NCBI GenBank assembly: GCA_046566145.1
Contig: JBKHXF010000003.1
Coordinates: 1-64,000, forward strand
Direction: 5' to 3'
DNA: 64,000 bases
DNA from: JBKHXF01 sp046566145
GTDB lineage: Bacteria > Actinomycetota > Nitriliruptoria > Nitriliruptorales > Nitriliruptoraceae
How positions within the stretch are numbered: position 1 is the first letter of the stretch; each line of letters starts with the position of its first letter. Of this stretch, positions 1 through 8,788 are shown in pieces. Under the pieces are notes generated by a model, which worked only from the letters and a program-made list of their open reading frames with translations, did not search any database and was not told where the DNA came from. The position numbers and the translations under genes were made by a program.

Positions 1-1785
1 GTGGCGCCGGACGCGTCGGTCGAGTGGATGTGCGTCCCCCGCTTCGACTCCCCCAGCGTGTTCGCGGCGATCCTCGACCCGCTGCGGGGCGGACGCTTCC
101 GTGTGCGCCCGACGCGGCCGCTGGAGGTGCAGCGCACCCACCTCGGCGAGACCAACGTCGTGGTCACCCGCTTCGTCGACGCGGGCTCCCCGGTGCTGAC
201 GGTGACCGACCTGCTGGTCACCTCACGCGTCGCCGCCTTCGACCCCGACCACACCGGGCACGTGCTGCTGCGTCGGGTCGAGGCGTTCGACGACGTCGAG
301 GTGGAGGTCGAGTTCCAGCCGCGCTTCGACTACGCCCGGGTCCCGACGCGCCTCGAGCGCGCCGACGGGTGCATCGTCGCGACGGCCGAGACGGGCGACG
401 GACCCGAGCGCGCGGTGCTCGAGGTCGACCTCCCCCTCGAGGTCGTGGAGCACGAGGACGACAACGGTGACGTCGCCCGGGGTCGCACGACGCTGGCCGG
501 CGGGGAGACCCGCTGGCTGACCCTGCGCACCGGGGGGTGGGAGCGCAGCCCACACCTGCACCTGTCCAGCGAGGAGCTGCTCGACCTGACGGTGCGCACG
601 TGGGGCCGCTGGGCCCGGTCGATCGACTACGACGGCCCGTGGCGCGAGGACGTGGTCCGCTCGGCGCTGGTGCTCAAGGGGCTGGTCTACGAGCCGACCG
701 GCGCGCTCGTCGCGGCCCCGACCACCTCGCTGCCGGAGGGGCTCGGCGGTGTCCGCAACTGGGACTACCGCTACGCCTGGATCCGCGACTCGGCCTACGT
801 GCTGGAGTGCTTCCTGCGCATCGGCCACACCCGGGAGGCCGAGACCTTCATCCGCTGGCTCGGGGAGCTGTCCGACCACATCGGTGGCGCCCACGCCCTG
901 CGCCCGCTGTACCGCATCGACGGCGAGGAGGACCTCGTCGAGCTCGAGCTCGAGCACCTCGAGGGCTACCACGGGTCGAAGCCGGTCCGCATCGGCAACG
1001 GTGCCGCGACGCAGCTGCAGCTCGACATCTACGGCGCGGCCATGCAGCTCGGCTGGCTCACGGAGCAGTTCGGCACCGAGGTGCCGACGGCGCGCTGGCC
1101 CACCATCGTGGAGCTCGTCGAGACGGTCGCCGCGCGCTGGGACGAGCCCGACGCGGGGCTGTGGGAGATCCGCTCGGCCCCGAAGCACCACACGTTCTCG
1201 AAGTTCCAGTGCTGGCTGGCGGTCGACCGGGCGATCCGGATCGGCGAGGACCTCGGGCTGGCCGGGCCGTACGACCGCTGGCGCGGGGTGGCCGCCGCCA
1301 TCCGCGACTCGATCCTGACCCACGGCTACGACGAGGAGCTCGGGGCGTTCACGCAGGCCTACGGCGAGCCACACATGGACGCCTCGCTGCTGCTGCTGCC
1401 GCTGAAGGGCTTCATCGCCCCGACCGACCCGCGGGTGCGCTCGACCGTGGCGGCGATCCGACGGGAGCTGGAGGTCGGCGACGGGCTGCTGCTGCGCTAC
1501 CGCACCGTCGACGGGCTGGACGGGCACGAGGGCGCGTTCCTGCTCTGCTCGTACTGGCTCGTGGAGCTGCTCGCCCGGATGGGTGACCTCGAGGAGGCGA
1601 CCCGCCTGTTCGAGCGGTTGCGACGGGCTGCGGGCCCGCTGGGCCTCTACGCGGAGGAGCTCGACCCGGCGACGCACCTGCACCTGGGCAACTTCCCGCA
1701 GGCGTTCACCCACATGGGGCTCATCGGCGCGGCGACGGCCATCCACGAGGAGCGCTCGTCGCGCCCCCGCACCGGCCGCGGCTGA
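1..1785 (+). CDS. Glycoside hydrolase family 15 protein (trehalase/glucoamylase-like), 5'-truncated
   Basis: This is an (alpha/alpha)6-barrel glycosidase of the bacterial GH15 trehalase/glucoamylase type, expected to hydrolyse alpha-glucosidic bonds in the cytoplasm. The 594 visible residues begin at SVEWMCVPRFDSPSVF, which in the family lies about 20-30 residues after the true start, so the beginning of the gene is outside the window. Family landmarks are NWDYRYAWIRDS, then the YRIDGEEDL and PVRIGNGAATQLQLD segments, LWEIRSAPKHHTFSK carrying the probable acid glutamate, and LYAEELDPATHLHLGNFPQ near the C-terminus carrying the second catalytic glutamate. It runs convergently into the zinc-ribbon gene with a 3-nt gap. 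The substrate (trehalose or a maltosaccharide) cannot be read from sequence. Confidence 0.9.
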   Translation: MAPDASVEWMCVPRFDSPSVFAAILDPLRGGRFRVRPTRPLEVQRTHLGETNVVVTRFVDAGSPVLTVTDLLVTSRVAAFDPDHTGHVLLRRVEAFDDVEVEVEFQPRFDYARVPTRLERADGCIVATAETGDGPERAVLEVDLPLEVVEHEDDNGDVARGRTTLAGGETRWLTLRTGGWERSPHLHLSSEELLDLTVRTWGRWARSIDYDGPWREDVVRSALVLKGLVYEPTGALVAAPTTSLPEGLGGVRNWDYRYAWIRDSAYVLECFLRIGHTREAETFIRWLGELSDHIGGAHALRPLYRIDGEEDLVELELEHLEGYHGSKPVRIGNGAATQLQLDIYGAAMQLGWLTEQFGTEVPTARWPTIVELVETVAARWDEPDAGLWEIRSAPKHHTFSKFQCWLAVDRAIRIGEDLGLAGPYDRWRGVAAAIRDSILTHGYDEELGAFTQAYGEPHMDASLLLLPLKGFIAPTDPRVRSTVAAIRRELEVGDGLLLRYRTVDGLDGHEGAFLLCSYWLVELLARMGDLEEATRLFERLRRAAGPLGLYAEELDPATHLHLGNFPQAFTHMGLIGAATAIHEERSSRPRTGRG

Positions 1786-1788
1786 GGC

Positions 1789-2517
1789 TCAGTCCCGCAC
1801 GACGAGCAGGCGAGCGCACTCGGGGCACCGCGTGAGCGGGTCGCCGTGGCGCAGCTCGCGGACCTCGACCATCGGCATCTCGATCCGGCAGGCCGAGCAG
1901 GCGTTGCCGGTGAGCTCCCCGACCGCCACGCCGCCGCGCTTCTCGCGGATGCGGTCGTAGTCCTCGAGCAGGTCCGCGCCGAGGTGCCCACGCTCCGCGT
2001 CGCGCTGGACCTCGAGCTCGGCCTTCTGCGCGAGGATGGCCGCGGCCGCGTCGTCGCGCGCCGCGGCGAGGTCCACCGCGCCGGCGGCGAGCTCGTCGCG
2101 CTCGGCCGCCAGCGCCTCGGCGCGCGACTCGAGCTCGTCCGCCTGCTCCATCAGCCCGAGGACCTGCTCCTCGTGGCCGTCGATGCGGGTCTCGGTCGCC
2201 GCGATCTCGGCCTCGACGGACTGCATCTCGCGCTGGTTGTGGACCTCGCCGCCGTAGAGGCGCTGCTGCTCGGCCGCCTTGCGCTGCCGCAGCGTGTCGA
2301 GCTCGCGCTCGAGGGTGCGCTGCTGCGCTCCGAGCGTCTCGATCTCGAGGCGCAGCTGGTCGTGCTCCTCGCCGAGCTGGCGCCGGCGGTCCTCGTTCTC
2401 CTGCAGGGCCCGCTGCTCCGGCAGGTCGGCCAGGTCGTGCTCGAGCTTGGAGACGCGCGTGTCGAGGTCCTGGAGGGCGAGCAGGTGGTCGAGCTGCTCG
2501 TCGGTGACGTCGGCCAC
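1789..2517 (-). CDS. C4-type zinc-ribbon coiled-coil protein (DUF164 family)
   Basis: This 242-residue protein has a long charged coiled coil (roughly residues 15-185, rich in E/R/A/L heptads) followed by a C-terminal zinc ribbon with two CxxC pairs, GNACSACRIEM and LTRCPECARLL. That is the architecture of the CT398/DUF164 family, of uncertain nucleic-acid-linked function. GTG at 2517 was chosen because the family starts with a conserved DQLxxLLxLQxLDxxxxxLE segment immediately after it; the frame is open further upstream, but that part reads as unstructured arginine-rich sequence. It lies 64 bp downstream of the Nif3-like gene on the same strand, a pairing common in actinobacteria, so the two are probably one operon. 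Confidence 0.85.
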   Translation of the reverse strand: MADVTDEQLDHLLALQDLDTRVSKLEHDLADLPEQRALQENEDRRRQLGEEHDQLRLEIETLGAQQRTLERELDTLRQRKAAEQQRLYGGEVHNQREMQSVEAEIAATETRIDGHEEQVLGLMEQADELESRAEALAAERDELAAGAVDLAAARDDAAAAILAQKAELEVQRDAERGHLGADLLEDYDRIREKRGGVAVGELTGNACSACRIEMPMVEVRELRHGDPLTRCPECARLLVVRD

Positions 2518-2581
2518 GGTCGTCCTGTCTCGCGTCGCGGGGACGGCCGACACTACCGCCCGGCGCCGGCGGCGCGGACGG

Positions 2582-3715
2582 TCAGGCCGACCAGGGCACC
2601 GTCGAGACCTGCGAGCGCACCAGCGGGGCGGTGAGCCCACGGGCCTGCGCGCCGGCGGTGAGCCGGTCCACCCAGGCGGGCAGCGCCGCGGCCTCGGTGG
2701 CGTGGTGGCCCGCGTCCACCACGGCGAGCCCGAGCTCGAGCGCGTCGAGGACCTCGTGGTGCTTCGCGTCGCCCGTCACCAGCACGTCCGCGCCGGCGGC
2801 GCGCGCCGCCCCGACCATCGACATGCCGGACCCGCCGACCACGGCGACCCGCCGCACCAGCCGGTCGGGGGTGCCCGCCACGCGGGTGTGCGGTGCCGGC
2901 AGCGCGTCGCGCACCCGGGCGGCGACGGCGCGCAGCGGCATGGGCTGGGGCAGGTCGCCGACCCGACCGAGCCCGACCGTCGCACCCGTCGTGCGCGGGT
3001 AGAGGTCGTAGGCGACCTCCTCGTAGGGGTGCGCCGCGAGCAGGGCGGCCACGACGGCACCGACCCGCCGGCGCGGCACCTCGACCTCCAGGCGGTCCTC
3101 GGTGACGGCGGCGTCCTCGCCGACCGTGCCGAGGTGCGGGTCGGTGCCGGGGCCGGGGCGGAACGTGCCGGTGCCCGTGACCCGGAAGGAGCAGCGCTCG
3201 TAGTCGCCGACGCCGCCGGCGCCGGCGGCCGCCAGCGCGTCGAGCACCCGCTCGGTGTCCCCGGTCGGGACGAACACGACGAGCTTGAGCTGGTCGTGCT
3301 CGCGCAGGTCGGTGGTGATCGGGACCGGGTCGACGAGCCCCAGCGCGCGGGCCACCGGGTCGGAGGTCCCGGCCCCGTCGCCCGTGACGTCGAGGTTGGT
3401 GTGGGCGGCGGCGACGGCGACGCCGGCGCGGGCCGCGGCCAGCGCGATCCGACCGGGCGCGGTGTCGGGGGTGAGCCGCGCCAGCGGGCGGAACAGCAGC
3501 GGGTGGTGGGCGAGCACGAGGGTGTCCGGCGCCTCGGCGGCCTCCGCCACGACGGCCGTGGTCACGTCGAGCGTCACGAGGACCCGGGCGACCGGCCAGT
3601 CCGCCGCCCCCACCTGCAGGCCGACGTGGTCCCAGTCGTGCGCCTGCGCCGGCGGGTAGAGGTCGTGGACCAGCCCGAGCCAGTCGCCGACGGTCTCGGT
3701 GCGGTCCTCGGCCAC
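2582..3715 (-). CDS. Nif3-like dinuclear metal centre protein (DUF34/YqfO type)
   Basis: This 377-residue Nif3/DUF34 family protein forms toroidal hexamers with a dinuclear metal site; some members have been linked to GTP cyclohydrolase-type or metal-insertase roles, but the activity is unsettled. Visible features are the N-terminal WDHVGLQVG segment, LAHHPLLF and AAHTNLDV metal-ligand motifs in the first half, and GDAKHHEVLDAL and VDAGHHATE ligands in the C-terminal half. Between the halves is an insert containing PYEEVAYDLYP, the YqfO/PII-like insertion domain, which explains the length compared with about 250 residues in the short form. The GTG start at 3715 immediately precedes AEDRTETVGDWL. 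The tRNA-Val gene lies just upstream on the same strand. Confidence 0.9.
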   Translation of the reverse strand: MAEDRTETVGDWLGLVHDLYPPAQAHDWDHVGLQVGAADWPVARVLVTLDVTTAVVAEAAEAPDTLVLAHHPLLFRPLARLTPDTAPGRIALAAARAGVAVAAAHTNLDVTGDGAGTSDPVARALGLVDPVPITTDLREHDQLKLVVFVPTGDTERVLDALAAAGAGGVGDYERCSFRVTGTGTFRPGPGTDPHLGTVGEDAAVTEDRLEVEVPRRRVGAVVAALLAAHPYEEVAYDLYPRTTGATVGLGRVGDLPQPMPLRAVAARVRDALPAPHTRVAGTPDRLVRRVAVVGGSGMSMVGAARAAGADVLVTGDAKHHEVLDALELGLAVVDAGHHATEAAALPAWVDRLTAGAQARGLTAPLVRSQVSTVPWSA

Positions 3716-3761
3716 GTCCTGCCTCCCGGTGCCGGTGGGGTGCGTCGTCGTGTCGTCGCGG

Positions 3762-3834
3762 TGGGCGGTGACGGGCTCGAACCGCCGACCCTCGCCGTGT
3801 AAAGGCGATGCTCTCCCAGCTGAGCTAACCGCCC
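3762..3834 (-). tRNA. tRNA-Val (anticodon TAC)
   Basis: The minus strand folds as a full cloverleaf: acceptor arms GGGCGGT and ACCGCCC, D-arm GCTC...GAGC with AGCTGGGAGA, anticodon arm TCGCC-TTTACAC-GGCGA giving anticodon TAC (codon GUA), and a T-arm with loop TTCGAGC. The T stem contains one G-U pair. The 3' CCA is not encoded; the three bases after the discriminator do not read CCA. It is a 73-nt gene ahead of the Nif3-like gene. Confidence 0.95.
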
Positions 3835-3913
3835 GCGGCGTCCGATGCTAGCCCCGGCCCGGTGGACGTCCGGCGCGTGCCATCCGCCGCCTCCCAGCCG
3901 CCGAACCCCCACG

Positions 3914-4960
3914 ATGGTCGCCCGACCGAGCCCGTCCCCCGTCCCCGAGGCCGCCGTGTCCCTGCTCGCCCCGCTCGCCCGCCGTGCCGTCGACGCCGCC
4001 ATGGAGGCGACCGTCGTTCCCTCGTTCTCGCGCATCGGGTACGCGGTGCGGTCCCGCCTGTACCCGGGCTGGCAGGACCTCGACACCTTCGGCCTCACCG
4101 GCCGCCGCGTCGTGGTCACCGGCGCCAACTCCGGGCTCGGGTACGCCACGGCCGAGCGGCTCGCGGGGCTCGGCGCGTCGGTGCACCTGCTGGTCCGCAG
4201 CGACGAGAAGGGTCGGGACACCGTCGCCCGCATCGCCACCGCGACCGGCTCGACCGACGTGACCTTCGGCGTCGCCGACCTGGCCGACCTCGCCAGCGTC
4301 CGCGCGTTCGCCGCCGACGTGGTCGAGCGCTTCGAGCACGTCGACGCGCTGGTGCACAACGCCGGCGCGATGTTCTCGCAGCGCCGCGAGACGGTCGACG
4401 GCATCGAGACGACGTTCCAGGTGCACGTGGTCGGCCCGTTCCTGCTCACCGGGCTGCTCCTGCCCGCGCTGCGGGCGGCGCCACGGCCGCCGGCGCGGGT
4501 CGTGTGGGTCACCTCCGGCGGGATGTACACCGAGAAGCTCGACGTGGCGAAGTTCGAGTCCCCGGACGACTACCGACCCGCGGTCGCCTACGCGCGCGCG
4601 AAGCGGGCTCAGGTCGTGCTGACCGACCTGCTCGGGCAGCGCCTCGACCGCGAGGAGGTCGTGGTCCACACGATGCACCCGGGCTGGGCCGCCACGCCCG
4701 GGGTCGAGCGCTCCCTGCCGGTGTTCAACCGGGTGATGGGCCCGATCCTGCGCTCCCCGGAGGAGGGCGCCGACACGACCGTGTGGCTCGTCGCCGCCGA
4801 CGCGCCGACCCGCGTCTCCGGCGAGCTGTGGCTCGACCGCGCCGTGCGCGGTCCCCACAAGCTGCCCGTGACCCGCTCGTCCGACACCGAGGCGCAGCGG
4901 TTGTGGGCGAAGGTCGTCGCGCAGGCCGGTGTGGAGCCCTCGGTCGTCCGGACGACCTGA
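3914..4960 (+). CDS. Short-chain dehydrogenase/reductase, DHRS12-like
   Basis: This NAD(P)-dependent oxidoreductase of the classical SDR type has 348 residues if ATG 3914 is used. The Rossmann motif TGANSGLG is at residues 69-76, followed by VHLLVRS, the DLADLASV strand, HNAG, the catalytic serine in WVTSGGM and the catalytic pair in YARAKR. The segments SGGMYTEKLDV and MHPGWAATPGV recall vertebrate DHRS12 (SDR40C) and its bacterial relatives rather than fatty-acid-synthesis reductases; this comparison is from memory. An N-terminal helix-rich stretch of about 60 residues precedes the Rossmann fold, as in that family. GTG at 3956 is an alternative start. The substrate is unknown, possibly a retinoid-, steroid- or lipid-like alcohol. 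Confidence 0.85.
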   Translation: MVARPSPSPVPEAAVSLLAPLARRAVDAAMEATVVPSFSRIGYAVRSRLYPGWQDLDTFGLTGRRVVVTGANSGLGYATAERLAGLGASVHLLVRSDEKGRDTVARIATATGSTDVTFGVADLADLASVRAFAADVVERFEHVDALVHNAGAMFSQRRETVDGIETTFQVHVVGPFLLTGLLLPALRAAPRPPARVVWVTSGGMYTEKLDVAKFESPDDYRPAVAYARAKRAQVVLTDLLGQRLDREEVVVHTMHPGWAATPGVERSLPVFNRVMGPILRSPEEGADTTVWLVAADAPTRVSGELWLDRAVRGPHKLPVTRSSDTEAQRLWAKVVAQAGVEPSVVRTT

Positions 4961-5036
4961 CCGGGCCGGGAGGTCCCGGGCCGTCGCGTGGCGAAGTCCC
5001 CTCGCACCCCCACGGACGAGAGCGGGAGACCCCCAC

Positions 5037-6536
5037 GTGTCCAGCACCCCCACCACCACTGCCGCCGCCCGGGCGCCCCGCCGGGGCCGCCGGATGGTCA
5101 CCAGCCTCGGGCTGCTCGCGGTCCTGTCGAGCGCCTTCACCGCGTCGAGCGTGATCGACGCCAGCAGCACGAACCAGCAGCAGGCGACCGGACCCTCGGG
5201 CGCCTACCAGCCCGTGACCCGCTCCGAGCACGCCGCGGGCCAGACCACCAACCTCGAGGTGCCCCTCGCCGACGGCGTCGAGCCGTTCACGGTCCGCACC
5301 GTCGAGGTCGGTCGTGACGCGGCCGAGCCGACCATCGGCGTCACCAGCGACGGCACGGCGTTCTTCGCCGCCGGCACGTTCGACTCCGTGGGCGGCGTCG
5401 CGGCCCGCACCGAGGTCATGCGCTCCACCGACGGCGGCCTGAGCTGGACCTCCGTCCAGCCCGTCCTGCCGGGGCTGCGCTCCGAGCCGGGCGTCAGCCT
5501 CGACCCGATGGTCTACGTGGACGACGCGACCGGCCGGGTCTTCAACCTCGAGCTGTACGTCGGCTGCTCGTACCTCATCATCTCGGACGACGACTTCGAG
5601 ACGACGCAGCGCAACCCGCTGGCCTGCGGCAACTTCGTGAACGACCACCAGACCATGATCACCGGCGTGCGCCCGCCGGCGGCGAGGGTCCCCGAGCTCG
5701 GCCAGTACGGCGACGACGAGGGCGACCGCTGGACCTACTACTGCTTCAACCGCGTTGCGGACTCGAACTGCGGCCGCAGCTTCGACGGCGGTCTGACCTG
5801 GACCCCGACGCCGCAGCCGGCGTTCTTCGGGTTCGACACGGCCGCCGGCGGCCTCTGCGGTGGCCTGCACGGTCACATCGCCACCGACCCGGACGGCCGC
5901 CTGCTGCTGCCCAAGGGCCACTGCGGGCGCCCGTGGATCGCCGTCAGCGAGGACGGCGGCGACTCCTGGACCCGCGTGCGCGTGTCCGACATGGCGTCGC
6001 GCGGCACCCACCTCTCCGTCGCCTCCGACGCGGCGGGCACCTACTACATGGTCTGGTGGGACACCGCCGGCGCCCCGTGGATGTCCCGCTCGAAGGACGC
6101 CGGCCGCACCTGGGACGAGCCCCTCATGATCGCGCCCCCGGGCGTGCTCGAGGTGAACTTCCCCGTGATCGACGCCGGGGACGCCGGCGCCATCGCCATC
6201 AACTTCCCCGGCACGCCCGAGACCGGCAACCGTCGCGCCTGGTACTCGTACGTGGTCGTCTCCACCGACGCCGACCAGCCGCGCCCGACCTTCCAGTACG
6301 CACAGGCGACGGCCGAGCCGGTGCACCGCGGCAACTGCACCGGCCGGTGCGGCGGCCTGTGGGACTTCCAGGACCTGGTGATCTCGTCGGCGGGTGAGGT
6401 CTGGGCCGCGGCGGCCGACGGCTGCAAGCTGACCTGCAACACGAACCCGAACGCCGCGAACGCGCAGGTCGGCATGGGGCTCGCGATCCGGCAGGTGTCC
6501 GGACCGACGCTGCGGAGCACGCCAGCGGCCGAGTGA
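5037..6536 (+). CDS. Secreted sialidase-fold (BNR/Asp-box repeat) protein
   Basis: This is a predicted exported beta-propeller protein of 499 residues. Translation should begin at GTG 5037, preceded by the purine-rich GAGAGCGGGAGA sequence. An arginine-rich stretch (APRRGRR) then leads into a hydrophobic signal/anchor segment (LGLLAVLSSAF). Four or more Asp-box motifs of the S-x-D-x-G-x-x-W type are visible: STDGGLSW, SFDGGLTW, SEDGGDSW and SKDAGRTW. These mark the sialidase/BNR propeller fold. Paired cysteines (VGCSYL, LACGNF, YYCFN, SNCGRS, CTGRCGG, CKLTC) suggest disulphides outside the cell. Asp-boxes are structural, and I could not identify the arginine triad of a true sialidase with confidence, so glycosidase activity is unproven. 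A strong hairpin follows the stop codon. Confidence 0.8.
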   Translation: MSSTPTTTAAARAPRRGRRMVTSLGLLAVLSSAFTASSVIDASSTNQQQATGPSGAYQPVTRSEHAAGQTTNLEVPLADGVEPFTVRTVEVGRDAAEPTIGVTSDGTAFFAAGTFDSVGGVAARTEVMRSTDGGLSWTSVQPVLPGLRSEPGVSLDPMVYVDDATGRVFNLELYVGCSYLIISDDDFETTQRNPLACGNFVNDHQTMITGVRPPAARVPELGQYGDDEGDRWTYYCFNRVADSNCGRSFDGGLTWTPTPQPAFFGFDTAAGGLCGGLHGHIATDPDGRLLLPKGHCGRPWIAVSEDGGDSWTRVRVSDMASRGTHLSVASDAAGTYYMVWWDTAGAPWMSRSKDAGRTWDEPLMIAPPGVLEVNFPVIDAGDAGAIAINFPGTPETGNRRAWYSYVVVSTDADQPRPTFQYAQATAEPVHRGNCTGRCGGLWDFQDLVISSAGEVWAAAADGCKLTCNTNPNAANAQVGMGLAIRQVSGPTLRSTPAAE

Positions 6537-6554
6537 CCTGACGGCGCTACCGTC

Positions 6555-6589
6555 CACGTCGGCCACCCCGTCACGGGGTGGCCGACGTG
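6555..6589 (+). terminator. Perfect 16-bp inverted repeat after the sialidase-fold gene
   Basis: The arms 6555-6570 and 6574-6589 are exactly complementary over 16 bp around a TCA loop, 18 nt after the stop codon at 6536. There is no T-tract, as is common in high-GC actinobacteria. The hairpin ends 36 nt before the first transporter start codon, so it should separate the sialidase-fold gene from the ABC operon. Confidence 0.75.
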
Positions 6590-6625
6590 CGAGGTCCGGG
6601 ACCCGGACGACCGGAGGGATGCGAC

Positions 6626-7456
6626 GTGCGAGCGCGCGTGCTGCGCGTGGTGGCGACCGTGCCGGTCGCGGCCGTGGCGCTGGCCTTCGCGGCGCCACTG
6701 CTCGGGCTCGCCCTCGGTTCGCTCCGCCGGCGCGGTCTCCCCCCGCCGACGGGGCTGGAGTTCCTCCCGGCGTCCCCGACCCTGGAGGCGTACCGGGTCC
6801 TGCCCGAGGTGCTCCCGGTCGCGACCTACTTCCGGAACTCGCTGCTGGTCGTGATCGTCGGGGTCCCGCTGACGGTGCTCGTCGCCTCGCTCGCCGGCTA
6901 CGCGATCCGGGTCTCCCCCGTCGGGATCAAGCGCGCGCTCGTGGTCGCGACCGTGCTCGCGCTGCTCGTGCCGCTGTCGGCCCTGTGGGCCACGCGCTTC
7001 GTGCTGTTCCGTGGCATCGGCGCGATCGACACGCTGGTGCCGCTGTGGTCCGTCGGGCTGATCGGCACCAGCCCGTTCCTCGTGCTCGTCTACGCCTGGG
7101 CGTTCGGGCGGCTCTCCGACGACCAGCTCGACGCCGCAGCCGTCGACGGGGCGGGCCACTGGCGTGTGTGGCGGACCATCGGGCTGCCCCAGGTCCGGGC
7201 GGCCTCGGTCGCCGTGGTGGTGCTGAGCTTCGCCATCCAGTGGGGCAGCTTCATCGACCCGCTGCTCTACCTCACCTCCGGTGACCGCTACACCGTGCCG
7301 CTCGGGCTGCAGCTGCTGACGCAGCTCAACCCGACGGACTTCCCCCTCCTGCTCGCCGGCGCCGTGCTGGCGACCCTGCCGTCCGTCGTCGTGTTCGGCC
7401 TCGGGCAGCGCACCTTCCTCCACGACCCGCTCACCGCCCTCCGAGGAGGCTCGTAG
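6626..7456 (+). CDS. Carbohydrate ABC transporter permease (MalG-like)
   Basis: This inner-membrane permease of the binding-protein-dependent sugar importer class (CUT1) has 276 residues. It has about six hydrophobic segments and the cytoplasmic EAA loop, here AAVDGAGHWRVWRTIGLPQ, which docks onto the transporter ATPase. GTG at 6626 is preceded by GGAGGG seven nucleotides upstream, which decides it over the earlier in-frame ATG at 6578 that lies inside the terminator hairpin. The stop codon is followed after 2 nt by the start of the binding-protein gene, so the genes are co-transcribed. The C-terminus matches the MalG half of the permease pair. No substrate can be assigned beyond a carbohydrate. 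Confidence 0.9.
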   Translation: MRARVLRVVATVPVAAVALAFAAPLLGLALGSLRRRGLPPPTGLEFLPASPTLEAYRVLPEVLPVATYFRNSLLVVIVGVPLTVLVASLAGYAIRVSPVGIKRALVVATVLALLVPLSALWATRFVLFRGIGAIDTLVPLWSVGLIGTSPFLVLVYAWAFGRLSDDQLDAAAVDGAGHWRVWRTIGLPQVRAASVAVVVLSFAIQWGSFIDPLLYLTSGDRYTVPLGLQLLTQLNPTDFPLLLAGAVLATLPSVVVFGLGQRTFLHDPLTALRGGS

Positions 7457-7458
7457 CC

Positions 7459-8778
7459 GTGTCCCGGTTCCCCCGCACCGCCCTGCTGCTCTCCGTCGTC
7501 GTGTTCGCCACCGCCTGCGCCGGCGACGGCCCGGCCGACGGCTCGACCGACGCCACGGGCGCGACGACGGCGTCCGGCGACCCGACCCCGCTGACCTTCG
7601 TGCTGTTCGGCGGACCGGAGGAGGTCGCCGGCTACCAGGCGATGGTCGACGCGTTCGAGGCCGAGAACCCCGACGTCGACGTGACCCTCTCCCCCGTGCC
7701 GGACCAGACCGAGCTCCTCGCGCGGCTCACGACCGGGTTCGCCGGCGGCCAGCCTCCCGAGGTGTTCCTCATCAACTTCCGCAAGTACGGCCAGTTCGCC
7801 GGGCAGGGGGCGCTGCGCCCCGTGCAGTCGTACCTCGACGCCTCCGAGGTGCTGTCGGTCGAGGACTTCGCCCAGCCACCGCTCGACGCGTTCCGGTTCG
7901 ACGGGGAGGAGCTGACCTGCCTGCCCCAGAACGTCTCCTCGCTCGTCGGCTACGTGAACCTGGACCGCTTCGCGGCCGCCGGCGTCGAGGTGCCGCGTGA
8001 CGGGTGGGACTGGGACGAGCTGGTCGCGACCGGCACCGCGCTGACCGACGCGGACGCGGGCGTCTGGGGCGTCGGGATGGAGGCGTCGCTGATCCGCCTG
8101 GCCCCGTTCGTGTGGTCCAACGGTGGCGAGGTCGTCGACGACGAGCGCGCCCCCACCGCCCTGACGCTCGGGGACGGCGCGGCCCGGGAGGCCCTCGACT
8201 TCTTCGTCGACCTGCAGCTCGTGCACGGCATCGTCCCGCCGGACGCGGACGAGCAGTCCCGCGGCGCCCGCGACCGCTTCCTCGACGGCGACCTCGGCGT
8301 GTACTTCGACTCCCGCAAGGTCGTGCCCGAGTTCCGCACCATCACCGGGTTCGAGTGGGACGTCGTGCCCGTCCCGGTCGCGCCCGGCGGCGAGGCCGTG
8401 ACGATCCTGCACTCCGACGCCTACTGCATCGCCGAGGGCACCGGCCGCGAGGACGCCGCCTGGCGCCTCGTCGAGTTCGCCGCCGGCGTCGAGGCGCAGG
8501 AGATCCTCGCCGAGTCCGGCCGCACCGTCCCGTCCCGGCTCGACGTGCTGACCTCCCCGGTGTTCCTCGAGCCCGACCAGCCGCCGGCGAGCGCGCAGGT
8601 GTTCGTCGACAACGCCGAGATCGCCCGTGCGACCCCGACGTCGGCCGAGTGGGCACAGGTCGAGAAGCTCGGTGACGACCTGCTCGCCGACGTGTTCTAC
8701 GGCCGCGTCGACCGGGAGGAGGGCATCGCCCGCCTCCTCGAGCAGACCGCGCCCCTGTTCCGCCGCGCCGGCGGCTGA
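7459..8778 (+). CDS. Extracellular sugar-binding lipoprotein of an ABC importer
   Basis: This 439-residue solute-binding protein belongs to the MalE/UgpB cluster. A short basic N-terminus, a hydrophobic stretch and the lipobox FATAC place the lipidated cysteine at residue 20, so the mature protein is membrane-tethered outside the cell. A low-complexity G/D/T/S linker follows, then family segments TPLTFVLFGGPEEV, MVDAFEAENPDVDV and PPEVFLINFRKYGQF. The GTG start has a GAGGAGG ribosome-binding site overlapping the end of the upstream permease gene. It lies between two permease genes, so it presumably delivers the same ligand to both. Helical-domain sequences do not identify the sugar. Confidence 0.9.
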   Translation: MSRFPRTALLLSVVVFATACAGDGPADGSTDATGATTASGDPTPLTFVLFGGPEEVAGYQAMVDAFEAENPDVDVTLSPVPDQTELLARLTTGFAGGQPPEVFLINFRKYGQFAGQGALRPVQSYLDASEVLSVEDFAQPPLDAFRFDGEELTCLPQNVSSLVGYVNLDRFAAAGVEVPRDGWDWDELVATGTALTDADAGVWGVGMEASLIRLAPFVWSNGGEVVDDERAPTALTLGDGAAREALDFFVDLQLVHGIVPPDADEQSRGARDRFLDGDLGVYFDSRKVVPEFRTITGFEWDVVPVPVAPGGEAVTILHSDAYCIAEGTGREDAAWRLVEFAAGVEAQEILAESGRTVPSRLDVLTSPVFLEPDQPPASAQVFVDNAEIARATPTSAEWAQVEKLGDDLLADVFYGRVDREEGIARLLEQTAPLFRRAGG

Positions 8779-8788
8779 TCGCAGACCG

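Noticed and set aside
5037..6536. Calling the propeller protein a neuraminidase
   Set aside because: Asp-boxes define the fold only; the arginine triad and other catalytic residues were not identified.
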